A program made the position numbers and the translations under genes. A DNA stretch of 38,692 nucleotides. It comes from JBCCGI01 sp039029355 (GTDB taxonomy: Bacteria > Planctomycetota > UBA1135 > GCA-002686595). Of this stretch, positions 1 to 8,634 are shown piece by piece. The notes beneath the pieces were generated by a model. The model was not told the origin of the DNA, ran no database searches, and saw only the letters and a list, made by a program, of their open reading frames with translations. The number at the start of each line of letters is the position of its first letter. The first letter of the stretch is position 1. The stretch is from positions 1 to 38,692 of the forward strand of contig JBCCGI010000077.1 of assembly GCA_039029355.1 (NCBI GenBank). Reading direction: 5' to 3'.

Positions 1-92
1 CCCACCCGCGCGTCGGCCGCCCCGCGGCACGCCCGGGGAAGCCCCCGGGGGCCTGGGGCTCGTGGCCCCCGGCGGACGGGCGGCGGCCGCGG

Positions 93-122
93 AAAAGGGG
101 ACGGGACGGGGGGGTCTCCCCC
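93..122 (-). terminator. Possible weak intrinsic terminator of the RTX-like gene
   Basis: On the minus strand, downstream of the stop at 162, a G5-AGA-C5 hairpin (118-122 paired with 110-114) is followed about a dozen bases later by a run of four T (93-96). The T run is short and detached from the stem, so this is tentative. The rest of 1-161 is extremely G+C-rich, has a 12-base palindrome at 41-52, and shows no convincing gene. Confidence 0.25.
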
Positions 123-161
123 GCCCCGCCGCGAGCGAAGGGCCCCAAGAACCAGGAGGCC

Positions 162-1019
162 CTACTTCAGGATGTCCGCGATCGCCGGGACCGGAACGCG
201 GCTCGGACGGATCTGCGTCGGCGGGGTCGTGCGCAGGTCGAAGGCCTCGACCACGCCGCCCTCGCGGCTGGTGCAGACCAGGAACTCGACGTCCTTGAGG
301 TGCAGCGTCACGCGCAGGCCGTTGTCCTCGGTCTGCTCGCCCGCCGCGAACGAGTCGGCGACGCCGCGGATAAAGAACTTCACCAGGCGGTCGAGGCCCA
401 GGTCGGCGAGCTCGGTCGCGGCGTCCGCGGAGGACGACGGGTCGACCACCTCGCAGAAGCCGGGCGAGTTGACGAGGTCCATACTCGGCAGCCCCGTGGC
501 GGGGTCGAAGACCACGTCGCCGGCGGCCTCGTCGTTGGTGACGCCGAAGAAGAGCTGGCCCTGGTCGTCGAGCTCGCCCATCAGGCCCAGCACCACGACG
601 TCGAGGTCCTCGCCGCCGTCAAAGAAGTCCGAGCCGTCGCCCGGCGACCACAGGAAAGCGTCGTAGCCGGGGCCGCCGAAGGCGCGGTCGCGGTTCTCGG
701 AGTTGAAGTGCTCGGTGCCGCCGATCAGCACGTCGTTGCCCTCGGAGCCGACGATCACGTCGGTCCCGAGCCGGCCCTGGATCACGTCGTCGGAGTTCGT
801 GCCGAAGAGCATGTCGCCGAACTTGAGGGTCTGGTCGCGGCCGCCGCCGGACAGCGCCGGATCCTCGGGCTGGAGGAAGGTGTTCTCGCCGCTGTTGTTG
901 TCCTGGCCGATGATCAGGTTGGGAAGCAGCAGCGAGGCCGCCGACCAGGCCACGGGAGCGGCGACGAGGGCGGCGGCAAAGAGCGCGGTCTGGGGACGGA
1001 GGATGCTTTGCGTTTTCAT
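162..1019 (-). CDS. Secreted RTX-like (haemolysin-type calcium-binding repeat) protein
   Basis: A 285-residue exported protein. Residues 1-35 are a signal peptide or signal anchor (Lys-3, then an Ala/Leu-rich core at about 11-31). Residues 73-101 hold consecutive nine-residue units of the RTX type (GTNSDDVIQ, GRLGTDVIV, GSEGNDVLI), and further degenerate copies run to about residue 140 (GGPGYDAFLW, DGSDFFDGGEDLD). In known RTX proteins such repeats bind calcium and form a parallel beta-roll after secretion. The C-terminal half is not recognisable and has no catalytic motif. I chose ATG 1019 because the leader starts there and AAGGA lies upstream; the upstream in-frame extension has no leader character. 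The gene is divergent from the wHTH-ATPase regulator at 1219. The role is probably structural or surface-associated, but this is inference. Confidence 0.8.
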   Translation of the reverse strand: MKTQSILRPQTALFAAALVAAPVAWSAASLLLPNLIIGQDNNSGENTFLQPEDPALSGGGRDQTLKFGDMLFGTNSDDVIQGRLGTDVIVGSEGNDVLIGGTEHFNSENRDRAFGGPGYDAFLWSPGDGSDFFDGGEDLDVVVLGLMGELDDQGQLFFGVTNDEAAGDVVFDPATGLPSMDLVNSPGFCEVVDPSSSADAATELADLGLDRLVKFFIRGVADSFAAGEQTEDNGLRVTLHLKDVEFLVCTSREGGVVEAFDLRTTPPTQIRPSRVPVPAIADILK

Positions 1020-1218
1020 GACGTTGCTAGGTCCTTGATTTTCTCTCGGTTGTCCTTGGAAGGGACGGGCGGTCGGGGCCGCCCGGTGTCGCGCTTCTGC
1101 CACGCGACCTGCGCAAGTTAGGCCCCCCCCGCCGGCGCATCCTGAGGGCGAGGTTGGAACGCGGTAGTATTGGGGTTACGGTGATCCAGAAGGCCGTAAC
1201 CTTGCCGCTCAGCCCCCC

Positions 1219-4200
1219 ATGTCCACCGCAACGGAGCTCTCCTTCGGGGACTTCCGCCTCGACCCGAGCAACGAGTGTCTCTGGAAGGCGGGCGAGGCGA
1301 TCCCGCTGCGGCCGAAGGCCTACGCGCTGCTGCGCTATCTCGCCGACAACCCCGGCCGGATCCTGACCAAGAGTGAGCTGATGGACGCCGTGTGGCCCGA
1401 CGCGGTGGTCGGGGACGCGGTGCTCAAGGTCTGCGTGCGCGAGCTGCGCGTCGCGCTCGGCGACACGATGAAGCAGCCGACCTTCATCGAGACCGTCCAT
1501 CGCCGCGGCTACCGCTTCCTGGGGCGTACAACCACGCACGCGGTCACCGCCGCGGCCCAGGCGTCGGCGGGGCCCGTGCAAGCGGCGCTCGCGGGCCGTG
1601 ACGAGGAGCTCGGTGAGCTCGCCCGCGCGCTCGACGCCGCCCACCGCGGCGAGCGCCAGGTCGTCTTCGTCGAGGGCGGACCCGGCATCGGCAAGACGTC
1701 GCTGACCGAGTCCTTCCTCGCGGGGCTCGCGCCCGCGCGCGACCGCTGGGTGTCGCGCGGGCAGTGCCTCGATCAGTTCGGTCCGCGCGAGGCTTACCTA
1801 CCGGTCCTCGAAGCCCTGGCGCACCTCTCGCGCGGGCCCGAGCGGAGCGAGCTCGTCCCGGTCCTAGAGCGCCACGCCCCCACCTGGCTCGCCCAGCTGC
1901 CGTGGCTGGTGGCGCCGGACGACCGCGAGCCGCTCGAGCGCGAGCTCTTCGGCGCCACGCAGGAGCGCATGCTGCGCGAGATGGCCGAGGCGCTCGAGGC
2001 GCTCACCACGACGCGCACGCTCGTGCTGATGCTCGAGGACCTGCACTGGGCCGACCCGTCGACCGTCGACCTCATCGCCGCGCTTGCGCGTCGACCCGGC
2101 CCGTCGCGGCTGCTCCTCCTGCTGACGGTGCGGCCGACCGACCTGGCCCTGCGCGACCACCCGCTGCGGCGCGTGAAGCGCACACTCGCCGCGCACCGGC
2201 TGAGCCGCGAGATCGCGCTCTCGCGGCTGTCCCTCGAAGACGTGGGCGCGGCGGTCGCCGCGCTGCTCGCGCCGCTGCCCGCGCCCGACGAGCTCGCGCC
2301 GTGGATCCACGCGCGCACCGACGGCAACCCGCTGTTCCTCGTCAACCTGGTCGACTCGCTGCAGGAGCGCGGGCTCCTGTACGAGGAGGAGGACGCCTGG
2401 CGCCTGACCGGTACGCTCGGCGACGAGCGCGTCCCCGACGGTGTGCTCGCGCTGATCGAGGACATGGTCGACCTGCGCAGCGAGGACGAGCAGCGCGTGC
2501 TCGAAGCCGCGAGCGTCGCCGGCGTCGAGTTCGCGACCGCCGCCGCCGCCGCGATCCTCGAGCGCGACCAGGACGAGATCGAGGAGACCTGCGAGCGGCT
2601 GGTCCGCACCAGCCACTTCCTGGCCCCGATGGGCACGCAGCAGCTGCCCGACGGCACGCCCGCGCACCGCTACCGCTTCACGCACGTGATGTACGCCTCG
2701 GCGCTGCTCGCCCGCATCCCCTCGGGCCGGCGGGGCGGCTACCACCGCCGCAACGCCGAGCGCGGCGTCCAAGCCTACGGCGAGCAGATCGCCCTGATCG
2801 CCGGCGAGCTGGCGCTCGAGTTCGAGCGCGGCTTCGAGCCGGCGCGCGCCATCGAGCTGCTGCAGCTCGCCGCCAGCGAGTGCGCGCGGCGCTACGCGAA
2901 CCGCGAGGCCGCGGCGCACCTGGAGCGCGCGCTCTCGCTCTCCGAGAGCCTGCCCGCGGACGGGCGTGCGGCGCTGCGCGCGAAGCTGTTGGAGCAGCTC
3001 GGTATCGTCCTGCGCTCGATGGGCGACATGCCGGGCGCCAGCGAGGCCTTCCGCCCGATGGGCGCGGCGACCGCCGAGGCGGGCGACCGCGAGGGCACCG
3101 TGCACGCGCTGCTGCTCGAGGCGAGCTCGTCGTCGTGGCACGACCGCGAGCGCTGCCTGAGTGCGATCGCGGCGGCCGAGCGCGAGAGCGAGGCGCTCGA
3201 GGACGGGCTCCTCCGGCGGCACGCACACGGCTACGCCGGCTACTGGAACCTGCTGTGGACGGGCCGCAGCCCCGAGGACGCGGCCGCATGCGAGCTGGCG
3301 CTCGCCACCGCGCGCGAGGCCGGCGACCGCGCGCTGGAGAGCCTGCATGGCGTGCGCCTGGGCTGGTTCCACGCCCTCGGCGGCCGCTACCGCGACGCCG
3401 CGAGCGTCGCGCGCGAGGGCATCGCGAGCTGCCTCGCCGTCGGCGACTCGTTCGACTACCTGCTCGGCCACTACTTCCTCGCCTGGTCGCTGCTGCACGC
3501 CGGCGCCTTCGGAGAGCTGCGCCGCACGCTGGCCGAAGCGCTCGGGCTCGCCGAGCGCAACGGGCACGCGACGTGGAGCGTGCTCTTCCGCGTGCTGGAG
3601 GCCTGGCTGCACATCGAGGCGCGCGACTTCGACGGCGCGACCGAGCGAGCCGAGGCGGCGCTCGAGCGCGCCCGCGAGCTCGACAACGTCGTCGCGCGCC
3701 AGCTCGCGGGCACCGTGCTGGGCCGCGCCAGCTTCGAGCGCGGCGACGAGGCCCAGGCGCTGGCGCACTTCGACCAGGTGCTCGCCGACGGCGCCGAGCG
3801 CGCGCTGATGAGCTGGGTCGCCGAGATGGTCACCGCCGCCGGCGGCGCGCGCGCCGACCTGGTCCGCGGCGACCTCGACGCGGCGCGAGCGCGCGCGGCC
3901 GCGCTGGTCGAGCGCGCCGAGGCGACCGGCGAACGCACCTACGCCGCGCTGGGCCGCCGCACGCTGGCCGAGATCGCGCAACGCGCGGGCGACGACGAGC
4001 GCGCGCGCGAGGAGATGGAACGCGCGCTCGCCCACCTCGCCCCCGAGCCCGCACCGCTCGCCGCCTGGCGGGTGCACCTGGCCGCGGCCGAGGTGCTCCC
4101 TCCGGCCAAGTCGCACCTCGCCGCCGCCGCGCAAGCGCTCCAGGGCCTGGTCGACTCGCTCGACGCGGACGACCCGCTGCGCGCCCCGCTGCTCGTTCAG

Positions 4201-4221
4201 GCGAGAAAGCTCAAGCGCTAA
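1219..4221 (+). CDS. Winged-helix DNA-binding / AAA ATPase / TPR transcriptional regulator
   Basis: A 1000-residue cytoplasmic regulator. Residues 8-103 form an OmpR/CadC-type C-terminal winged helix, with LRPKAYALLRYLADNPGRIL, the LMDAVWPD turn, recognition-helix region VLKVCVRELRVALGD and wing motif FIETVHRRGYRF. An AAA_16-like NTPase follows, with Walker A GGPGIGKT at 153-160 and Walker B LVLMLED at 268-274. From about residue 500 to the end, Ala/Glu/Arg-rich helical hairpins resemble tetratricopeptide repeats. This architecture is that of large STAND-like activators, in which the TPR part senses a signal and the NTPase acts as a switch. No receiver domain or membrane segment is present. 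The start has no clear SD, but the winged helix begins eight codons in. The gene lies back-to-back with the RTX-like gene, which is a plausible but unproven target. Confidence 0.85.
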   Translation: MSTATELSFGDFRLDPSNECLWKAGEAIPLRPKAYALLRYLADNPGRILTKSELMDAVWPDAVVGDAVLKVCVRELRVALGDTMKQPTFIETVHRRGYRFLGRTTTHAVTAAAQASAGPVQAALAGRDEELGELARALDAAHRGERQVVFVEGGPGIGKTSLTESFLAGLAPARDRWVSRGQCLDQFGPREAYLPVLEALAHLSRGPERSELVPVLERHAPTWLAQLPWLVAPDDREPLERELFGATQERMLREMAEALEALTTTRTLVLMLEDLHWADPSTVDLIAALARRPGPSRLLLLLTVRPTDLALRDHPLRRVKRTLAAHRLSREIALSRLSLEDVGAAVAALLAPLPAPDELAPWIHARTDGNPLFLVNLVDSLQERGLLYEEEDAWRLTGTLGDERVPDGVLALIEDMVDLRSEDEQRVLEAASVAGVEFATAAAAAILERDQDEIEETCERLVRTSHFLAPMGTQQLPDGTPAHRYRFTHVMYASALLARIPSGRRGGYHRRNAERGVQAYGEQIALIAGELALEFERGFEPARAIELLQLAASECARRYANREAAAHLERALSLSESLPADGRAALRAKLLEQLGIVLRSMGDMPGASEAFRPMGAATAEAGDREGTVHALLLEASSSSWHDRERCLSAIAAAERESEALEDGLLRRHAHGYAGYWNLLWTGRSPEDAAACELALATAREAGDRALESLHGVRLGWFHALGGRYRDAASVAREGIASCLAVGDSFDYLLGHYFLAWSLLHAGAFGELRRTLAEALGLAERNGHATWSVLFRVLEAWLHIEARDFDGATERAEAALERARELDNVVARQLAGTVLGRASFERGDEAQALAHFDQVLADGAERALMSWVAEMVTAAGGARADLVRGDLDAARARAAALVERAEATGERTYAALGRRTLAEIAQRAGDDERAREEMERALAHLAPEPAPLAAWRVHLAAAEVLPPAKSHLAAAAQALQGLVDSLDADDPLRAPLLVQARKLKR

Positions 4222-4228
4222 GAGAGAC

Positions 4229-4260
4229 GGGCGCCGCCCCCCGCTCCGGGAGCGACGCCC
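4229..4260. terminator. Possible hairpin between convergent genes
   Basis: The 70-base gap between the convergent stops at 4221 and 4292 contains nested inverted repeats: GGGCG (4229-4233) with CGCCC (4256-4260), and CGCTC (4242-4246) with GAGCG (4250-4254). There is no T tract. It could serve as a shared transcription stop, but the support is weak. Confidence 0.3.
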
Positions 4261-4291
4261 GCCGCCATCGATTGCCCGCGAGGGCCAGGAG

Positions 4292-5551
4292 TCACTCGGT
4301 GCCCAGCACCAGGTCCAGTGCGTTCGTGAGCGCGATCGCGCCCAGCGCGTCGACCGACCCCGCCTGGGAGCAGAGGCTCAGCCCGACGAACTTGCAGTCC
4401 AGCGGGATCGGGAAACCAAAGCTCGCCCCCACGCCCGCCACCTGGGTGCCCAGCAGCGGATCGCCGCAAAGAAGCGTCCCGATCGGGAGCGGCACGTTCG
4501 CGGCCACAGGCGACACCGCGGCGAAGTCCAGGATGGCCGCCGGAGCGAAGGAGCCGTGGTCCACGCTCGGCGTCCAGGTCGTCCCGACCACCGGCGGCTG
4601 CGCGCCGGGCAGGTAGGCCTCCGGGTTCGCGGGTTCACCCAGCCGCACCGTCACCGACGAGGGAACGAAAGGGCACTGGTAGAAGTCCAGGTCGGTGGCC
4701 TTGCCGCTGCCGGTCGGGCCGATCTGGGTCGTCTGACCCGTGGCGGGATCGATCTGCACGATCATGTCGCCGCCGGAGAAGCCGCCCCGCGTCGCGATCA
4801 GCGCTCCGTCGGACGGCCGCACCGCGAGTCCGTCGAGCCCCACGTCGGGCCCGTAGTTGAGCTGCGTCAGGATGCCGCCGGTGTCCGGGTTCAGCGTGTA
4901 GAGCCGTGGCTCCGCCACGACGCTCGACGCCAGGTACAGCGTCCCGTCGGGGCCGAAGCCCAGGCCTCCGTCGTTCACGAAGTTGCCTCCGAAGAAGCTG
5001 GCCACCTCGCCGGTGTCGACGTCGATGCGGTAGAGCAGCGAGTCGGGCGCGCCGCCGCGGCGGCCGACGCCGTAGAGCTGCCCCGTCCCCGGCTGCGCCG
5101 CCAGGTCGCTGATCTTCACGGTCTCGCCGCCCTCCTGCAGCGGGACGCGGCTCAGCTCCGCGCCGGTTGCGGGGTCCAGCTCGACCAGGTCCGAGACGAA
5201 GCCGCCGCTGACGGTCTTCACCGACCCGAAGACCCGCCCGTCGACGCTCGCGATGCCGGTGAGCCAGCCCGGCTCCACGCCGTCGCCGATCAGCGTGCCG
5301 GCGAAGGTCGCCGGGTCGAGGCGCACCAGGCCGCCCTGCGGCCCGCTCGAGTTGCCCGCGATCACGCCGAGCGTCGACTTGCGCACGAAGGTGAAGCCGC
5401 CCGCGTTGCCGACTCCGAGGCTGCCCAGGGCGGTGGTCTGCCCGGTCACCGGATCGATCGACACGACGAGGTCGCCGCCCGCGGTCCCTCCGCGCGTGGC
5501 GAGCAGCTCACCGCTGGTCGGATCCACCGCAAGCGCGTGCAGGCCGACGTG
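4292..5551 (-). CDS. 3' part of a frameshifted secreted propeller-like protein
   Basis: This is the downstream reading frame of a gene whose start lies in another frame at 6132; the shift is near 5549-5556. About 419 residues are readable. They consist of repeating units such as LVVSIDPVTGQTTALG, LVELDPATGAELSRV, LYRIDVDTGEVASFFG and MIVQIDPATGQTTQIG, resembling beta-propeller blades (NHL/SMP-30-like or delta-60-like). A C-terminal beta domain ends in ALTNALDLVLGTE. Segments around 5480-5535 and 4735-4830 are internal paralogues (both contain ATRGG followed by GGD), so the whole protein arose by an internal duplication. With one base restored, the gene would encode about 613 residues with a leader. 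No catalytic residues are evident. It is probably an exported or surface protein. Confidence 0.7.
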   Translation of the reverse strand, partial: HVGLHALAVDPTSGELLATRGGTAGGDLVVSIDPVTGQTTALGSLGVGNAGGFTFVRKSTLGVIAGNSSGPQGGLVRLDPATFAGTLIGDGVEPGWLTGIASVDGRVFGSVKTVSGGFVSDLVELDPATGAELSRVPLQEGGETVKISDLAAQPGTGQLYGVGRRGGAPDSLLYRIDVDTGEVASFFGGNFVNDGGLGFGPDGTLYLASSVVAEPRLYTLNPDTGGILTQLNYGPDVGLDGLAVRPSDGALIATRGGFSGGDMIVQIDPATGQTTQIGPTGSGKATDLDFYQCPFVPSSVTVRLGEPANPEAYLPGAQPPVVGTTWTPSVDHGSFAPAAILDFAAVSPVAANVPLPIGTLLCGDPLLGTQVAGVGASFGFPIPLDCKFVGLSLCSQAGSVDALGAIALTNALDLVLGTE

Positions 5552-6132
5552 CCGTAGGCCGTGCTCGAGAGCACCGAGGCGTCCGCGGGGTCGACCTCCA
5601 GGAGCTGCGGAGTGAGGGTGTCCGAGAAGATCACGTACAGCGTTCCCGAAGGACGAAAGGCCAGGCCAGCGAAGGGAGCGGCCAGGGGCGGGCCGACGGC
5701 CGTGGCAGCTCCCGTGGTGACGTCCACCGTGTAGAGCACGCCGTTGCCGAAGGTGTAGAGGACGTCGGTCCCCGGATGGATGGCCAGGTCGGCGACGTCC
5801 ACGTTCTGCCCATTCAGAAGGATTCGCACCTGGCTGAGGATGGCGCCCGTGATGGGGTCGAGCTCCATCAGATCCGCCTCGAGGCTCCCCTGGAAGGGCC
5901 GGACGACGGCGTAGAGCCGACCGGTCGAGGTCACGGCCAAGCCGGTGATCCCGCCCGAGTCGATCGAGTCGCCGAGCACGGTGCCGGCGTACGTCGCCTG
6001 GTCGATCTCGACCAAGGCGCCTGGGTTGAGGGCCGAGCCGGCGGCGATGCCCCCGACAAGGCGGTACTCCTGTGCGGCCAGGGGCGCGGCGAGAGCGAGC
6101 AGGGTGGCAAGAAGCAACGAGGGGTGGCGCAT
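5446..6132 (-). CDS. 5' part of a frameshifted secreted propeller-like protein
   Basis: ATG 6132 is preceded by a good SD (AGGAG, 7 bases upstream). It opens a signal peptide (MRHPSLLLATLLALAAPLAAQ) cleaved near Ala-Gln 20-21. The following blades, such as LVEIDQATYAGTVLG, LMELDPITGAILSQV and LYTVDVTTGAATAVG, match the family seen in the downstream part. Meaningful sequence ends at LSSTAYG, around 5551; the remaining 36 residues to the stop at 5446 are out-of-frame junk rich in Arg and Cys. In the second internal copy the equivalent segment reads YGPDVGLDGLAV, and the adjacent frame here gives VGLHALAVDPTSGELLATRG, so one base is missing. Either this is a real inactivating frameshift or an error in the sequence. 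Confidence 0.7.
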   Translation of the reverse strand: MRHPSLLLATLLALAAPLAAQEYRLVGGIAAGSALNPGALVEIDQATYAGTVLGDSIDSGGITGLAVTSTGRLYAVVRPFQGSLEADLMELDPITGAILSQVRILLNGQNVDVADLAIHPGTDVLYTFGNGVLYTVDVTTGAATAVGPPLAAPFAGLAFRPSGTLYVIFSDTLTPQLLEVDPADASVLSSTAYGTSACTRLRWIRPAVSCSPRAEGPRAATSSCRSIR

Positions 6133-6309
6133 GGGAATCTCCTGGAAGATCGAAGGTTCGAGCTCGGAGGGAGTCCGTTGCCCCCTCCACCGGGGACGCG
6201 CCGATCGCGGCCGGCCGCGAAACCGGAATCCGCGCTTTCTCTTGGCCCCAGCGGGCCGGACCGCCGCGTGCCGTGTCGCTGCGGCCGGCGGAGCCGCACT
6301 CGAAGAACG

Positions 6310-7965
6310 CTAGCGCAGCCCTTCGAGCGCCAGCTGCAGCGCCGGGTCGCGGTTCGCGAGCCAGTCCTCCGACGACGGCACGCGCACGAACTCCGGCTCG
6401 AGCGAGAGTGCGCCCGACCCCGGACGCCGCGGGTGGAAGCGGGTCGAGTAGTTGATGTGCCAGCCCGCCCCCGGCAGCCGGAAGCTGCGCACCTCGCCGT
6501 AGACGTTGAGCGCGCCGCCGGTCGCCTCGCCGACCAGCGTGGCCTCGGTCTGGTCGTCGATCTCGATCGCGTTGCCGCTCCCCGAGGAGAACGTGCCGCG
6601 GTCGATCAGGAGGAACAGCCGCTCGGGATCGTTGAAGGCGCTCGCCCGCAGCCCCGGCAGCAGGAACCAGGAGAGCTGCAGCGAGCTGCCCCCGGTGTTG
6701 CCGCGCAGGTCGAGGATGAGGCGCTCCGGTGGGTCGCTCTCCAGCTCCGCGAGGATCTCCGCCGCAAAGCTCCGAAAGCCCAGGAAGTCGAGGCACTTGC
6801 GGTAGCGCACGTAGAGCACGTCGGGGCGCTTGAGGCGCTCCTTCCAGAAGATGCGCTCGGGATACCGGTCCTTGAAGCGGCCCTTCACGAAGGCGGTCGA
6901 GAGCGAGGACGGCACGCCGACGGCAAAGGACACCGAGGGCGGCGCATCGCCTCCCGCCAGCCGCAGCTCGACCGGCCCGTCGCCCGGGTCGTCGATGGCG
7001 CCAAGCACGTGCAGCAGCGCGGGGCGGAGGAGGTAGTCCGGCGACTGGCGCAGGAGCCACGAGCGGTTCTCGTGCGGGATCACCGCGCTCACGCGGTCGA
7101 AGAGCTCCTCGACCGGAACGCCCGCCAGGTGGGTCACGCGCGCGCCGAGCAGCCGGGCGACGTCCGGCGCCTCGGAAGGCACGTGCGTCAGCACGAGTCC
7201 GTCGCTCATCCAGCGCATGCGGAGCGGAAGCGACGGGACGTGGTCGAGGTAGCCGGAGAGTCCGGTGTGCGCGTCGCCGATGCTCGTGACGATCGCGGCG
7301 AGCTCGGCGCCGATCCCGAGATCGGTCAGCTCGTCCACGCGCGCCGCCAGCCGCGCGAAGGACGCGCGCAGCTCGTCCTCAGACACGGTGTGCAGCGCGT
7401 TGACGTGCAGCCGCAGGAGCTCGGACTCGGCGTAGGCGAGGTCCTGCCTCCAGCGCTCGCCGCGCTCCTCCACCGGCGTCGGCGGCGCCGCGGGGATCGG
7501 GTACCAGCGGTAGCCCGAGCCGATCCAACCCCAGAGGCTCGCCGCCCCCCACCCGAGGGCCGCGAGTAGCGTCCACGCCACGCGCAGCCGCGGGCGTCGG
7601 GCGAGCGCGAACGCCACCGGGGCGAAGGCCGCCAGCGCGATGCACCAGGGTGCCCAAACCGCGCGGCCGCGCAGGGCGAAGAAGCTCGCGAGAACGAGCG
7701 CCGCGCCGACGCCGAGACACGCGCCGACCGTAGGCGGCGGGCGGTCCTCGGAGCGCGAAAGCAGCCACACGCACCACGGCACGAGGACCAGCACCGAGCC
7801 CGCGAGCTGCCAGGAGAGCCCGTCGGCGAGGGCTCCGGCGACCCCCTCGTCCGCGACGAGCCGCAGCGCCACGCGGGCGGAGTCCAGCACGACGAAGCCC
7901 GCGAACAGGCCCAGGAGAGCGCGCAGAACCACAGAAGCGACTCGCATCTCCGCACCGTACCGCAT
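6310..7965 (-). CDS. Membrane-anchored S41-family (C-terminal processing-like) peptidase
   Basis: A 551-residue protein. The first 185 residues contain about five hydrophobic helices, including LRALLGLFAGFVVL, AGSVLVLVPWCVWLL, GVGAALVLASFFAL and WTLLAALGWGAASLWGW. An extracytoplasmic region with S41 features follows: LARLLGARVTHLAGVPVEEL resembles the substrate-gating part, RLILDLRGNTGGSS is the conserved strand-turn before the active site, and RGTFSSGSGNA carries the probable nucleophile (about Ser-454 if counted from the alternative ATG at 7947, Ser-460 from 7965). The family hydrolyses peptide bonds with a Ser/Lys or Ser/Glu-type site. The start is uncertain: neither ATG 7965 nor 7947 has a well-placed SD. 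It is divergent from the metal-efflux operon and follows the propeller gene only after 177 bases, so it is probably monocistronic. Confidence 0.8.
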   Translation of the reverse strand: MRYGAEMRVASVVLRALLGLFAGFVVLDSARVALRLVADEGVAGALADGLSWQLAGSVLVLVPWCVWLLSRSEDRPPPTVGACLGVGAALVLASFFALRGRAVWAPWCIALAAFAPVAFALARRPRLRVAWTLLAALGWGAASLWGWIGSGYRWYPIPAAPPTPVEERGERWRQDLAYAESELLRLHVNALHTVSEDELRASFARLAARVDELTDLGIGAELAAIVTSIGDAHTGLSGYLDHVPSLPLRMRWMSDGLVLTHVPSEAPDVARLLGARVTHLAGVPVEELFDRVSAVIPHENRSWLLRQSPDYLLRPALLHVLGAIDDPGDGPVELRLAGGDAPPSVSFAVGVPSSLSTAFVKGRFKDRYPERIFWKERLKRPDVLYVRYRKCLDFLGFRSFAAEILAELESDPPERLILDLRGNTGGSSLQLSWFLLPGLRASAFNDPERLFLLIDRGTFSSGSGNAIEIDDQTEATLVGEATGGALNVYGEVRSFRLPGAGWHINYSTRFHPRRPGSGALSLEPEFVRVPSSEDWLANRDPALQLALEGLR

Positions 7966-8060
7966 CGCGCATGGGGGCGCCGCCGCGGACCCGGCTTGGC
8001 GGCTTGATCGTCCGGGCAACCCGGCTAGGCTGGAACTCGGGAGCCGTGGGCTCCCGCTCC

Positions 8061-8534
8061 ATGGTCTTCCGTCGCCCAAGCCGAAGCTGGCACGCCGCGA
8101 CCGCCGCGGCGATCTGTGCGTGCGTGCTGCTGCAGCAGCTGCACGGCTTCGCGCACCTGGCGCTCTTCGACCACTCCGTCGCGCACGGCGAGGGCCGCGC
8201 GCCGGAGATCCACGCGGAGCACGGGCACGGGCACCGGCACGCGCACGCGGGGCACGTCCACAGGGAGCACGACCCCGCGGGATGCGAACACTCGCGCGGG
8301 GACGCATCCAGCGGTCACGAGCCGCACCCCGCCGACGAGCACTTCGAAGAGCTCGACCCGACGCCGCTTGTGTCGCGCGTCGACCCCGGGCCGCTCGGCT
8401 TCGCGCCCGGCCCGCCGACGCTGGCCGCCTTCGACCGGCCGATCGGCACCGTCGCGGCCTTCGAGCGTCGCCGCGTGCCGCGCGTTGCGCCGCGCGTGAC
8501 CGCTCCCCCACGCGCTCCTCCCGCCTGCGCCTAG
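8061..8534 (+). CDS. Exported histidine-rich protein, first gene of the metal-efflux operon
   Basis: A 157-residue protein of no recognised family. A hydrophobic segment at about residues 11-35 (AATAAAICACVLLQQLHGFA) suggests export. The middle is strikingly His-rich (HAEHGHGHRHAHAGHVHREH), followed by DPAGCEHSRG and SSGHEPHPADEHFEE. The C-terminal 50 residues are Pro/Arg/Ala-rich. Its place directly upstream of a TolC/adaptor/RND set, and the density of imidazoles and carboxylates, suggest periplasmic binding of a divalent or monovalent metal. That role is inferred from composition and context. ATG 8061 was taken because the leader begins there; an upstream in-frame ATG at 7971 would add a non-leader extension. 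No strong SD is visible. Confidence 0.65.
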   Translation: MVFRRPSRSWHAATAAAICACVLLQQLHGFAHLALFDHSVAHGEGRAPEIHAEHGHGHRHAHAGHVHREHDPAGCEHSRGDASSGHEPHPADEHFEELDPTPLVSRVDPGPLGFAPGPPTLAAFDRPIGTVAAFERRRVPRVAPRVTAPPRAPPACA

Positions 8535-8634
8535 CGCCCCCTTCGTGTTCGGCCGACCGCGCCCGCCGCGGGCCTCGGCCGGGGTTCGGCCTGTGCCGAA
8601 CCGATCGCATCGTGCAGGCAGAGGAAGCCACATC

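Noticed and set aside
1764..4616. A 950-codon plus-strand frame inside the regulator gene
   Set aside because: Its product is almost entirely Arg/Ala/Pro/Gly with no motif; the overlapping frame encodes clear winged-helix and Walker motifs.
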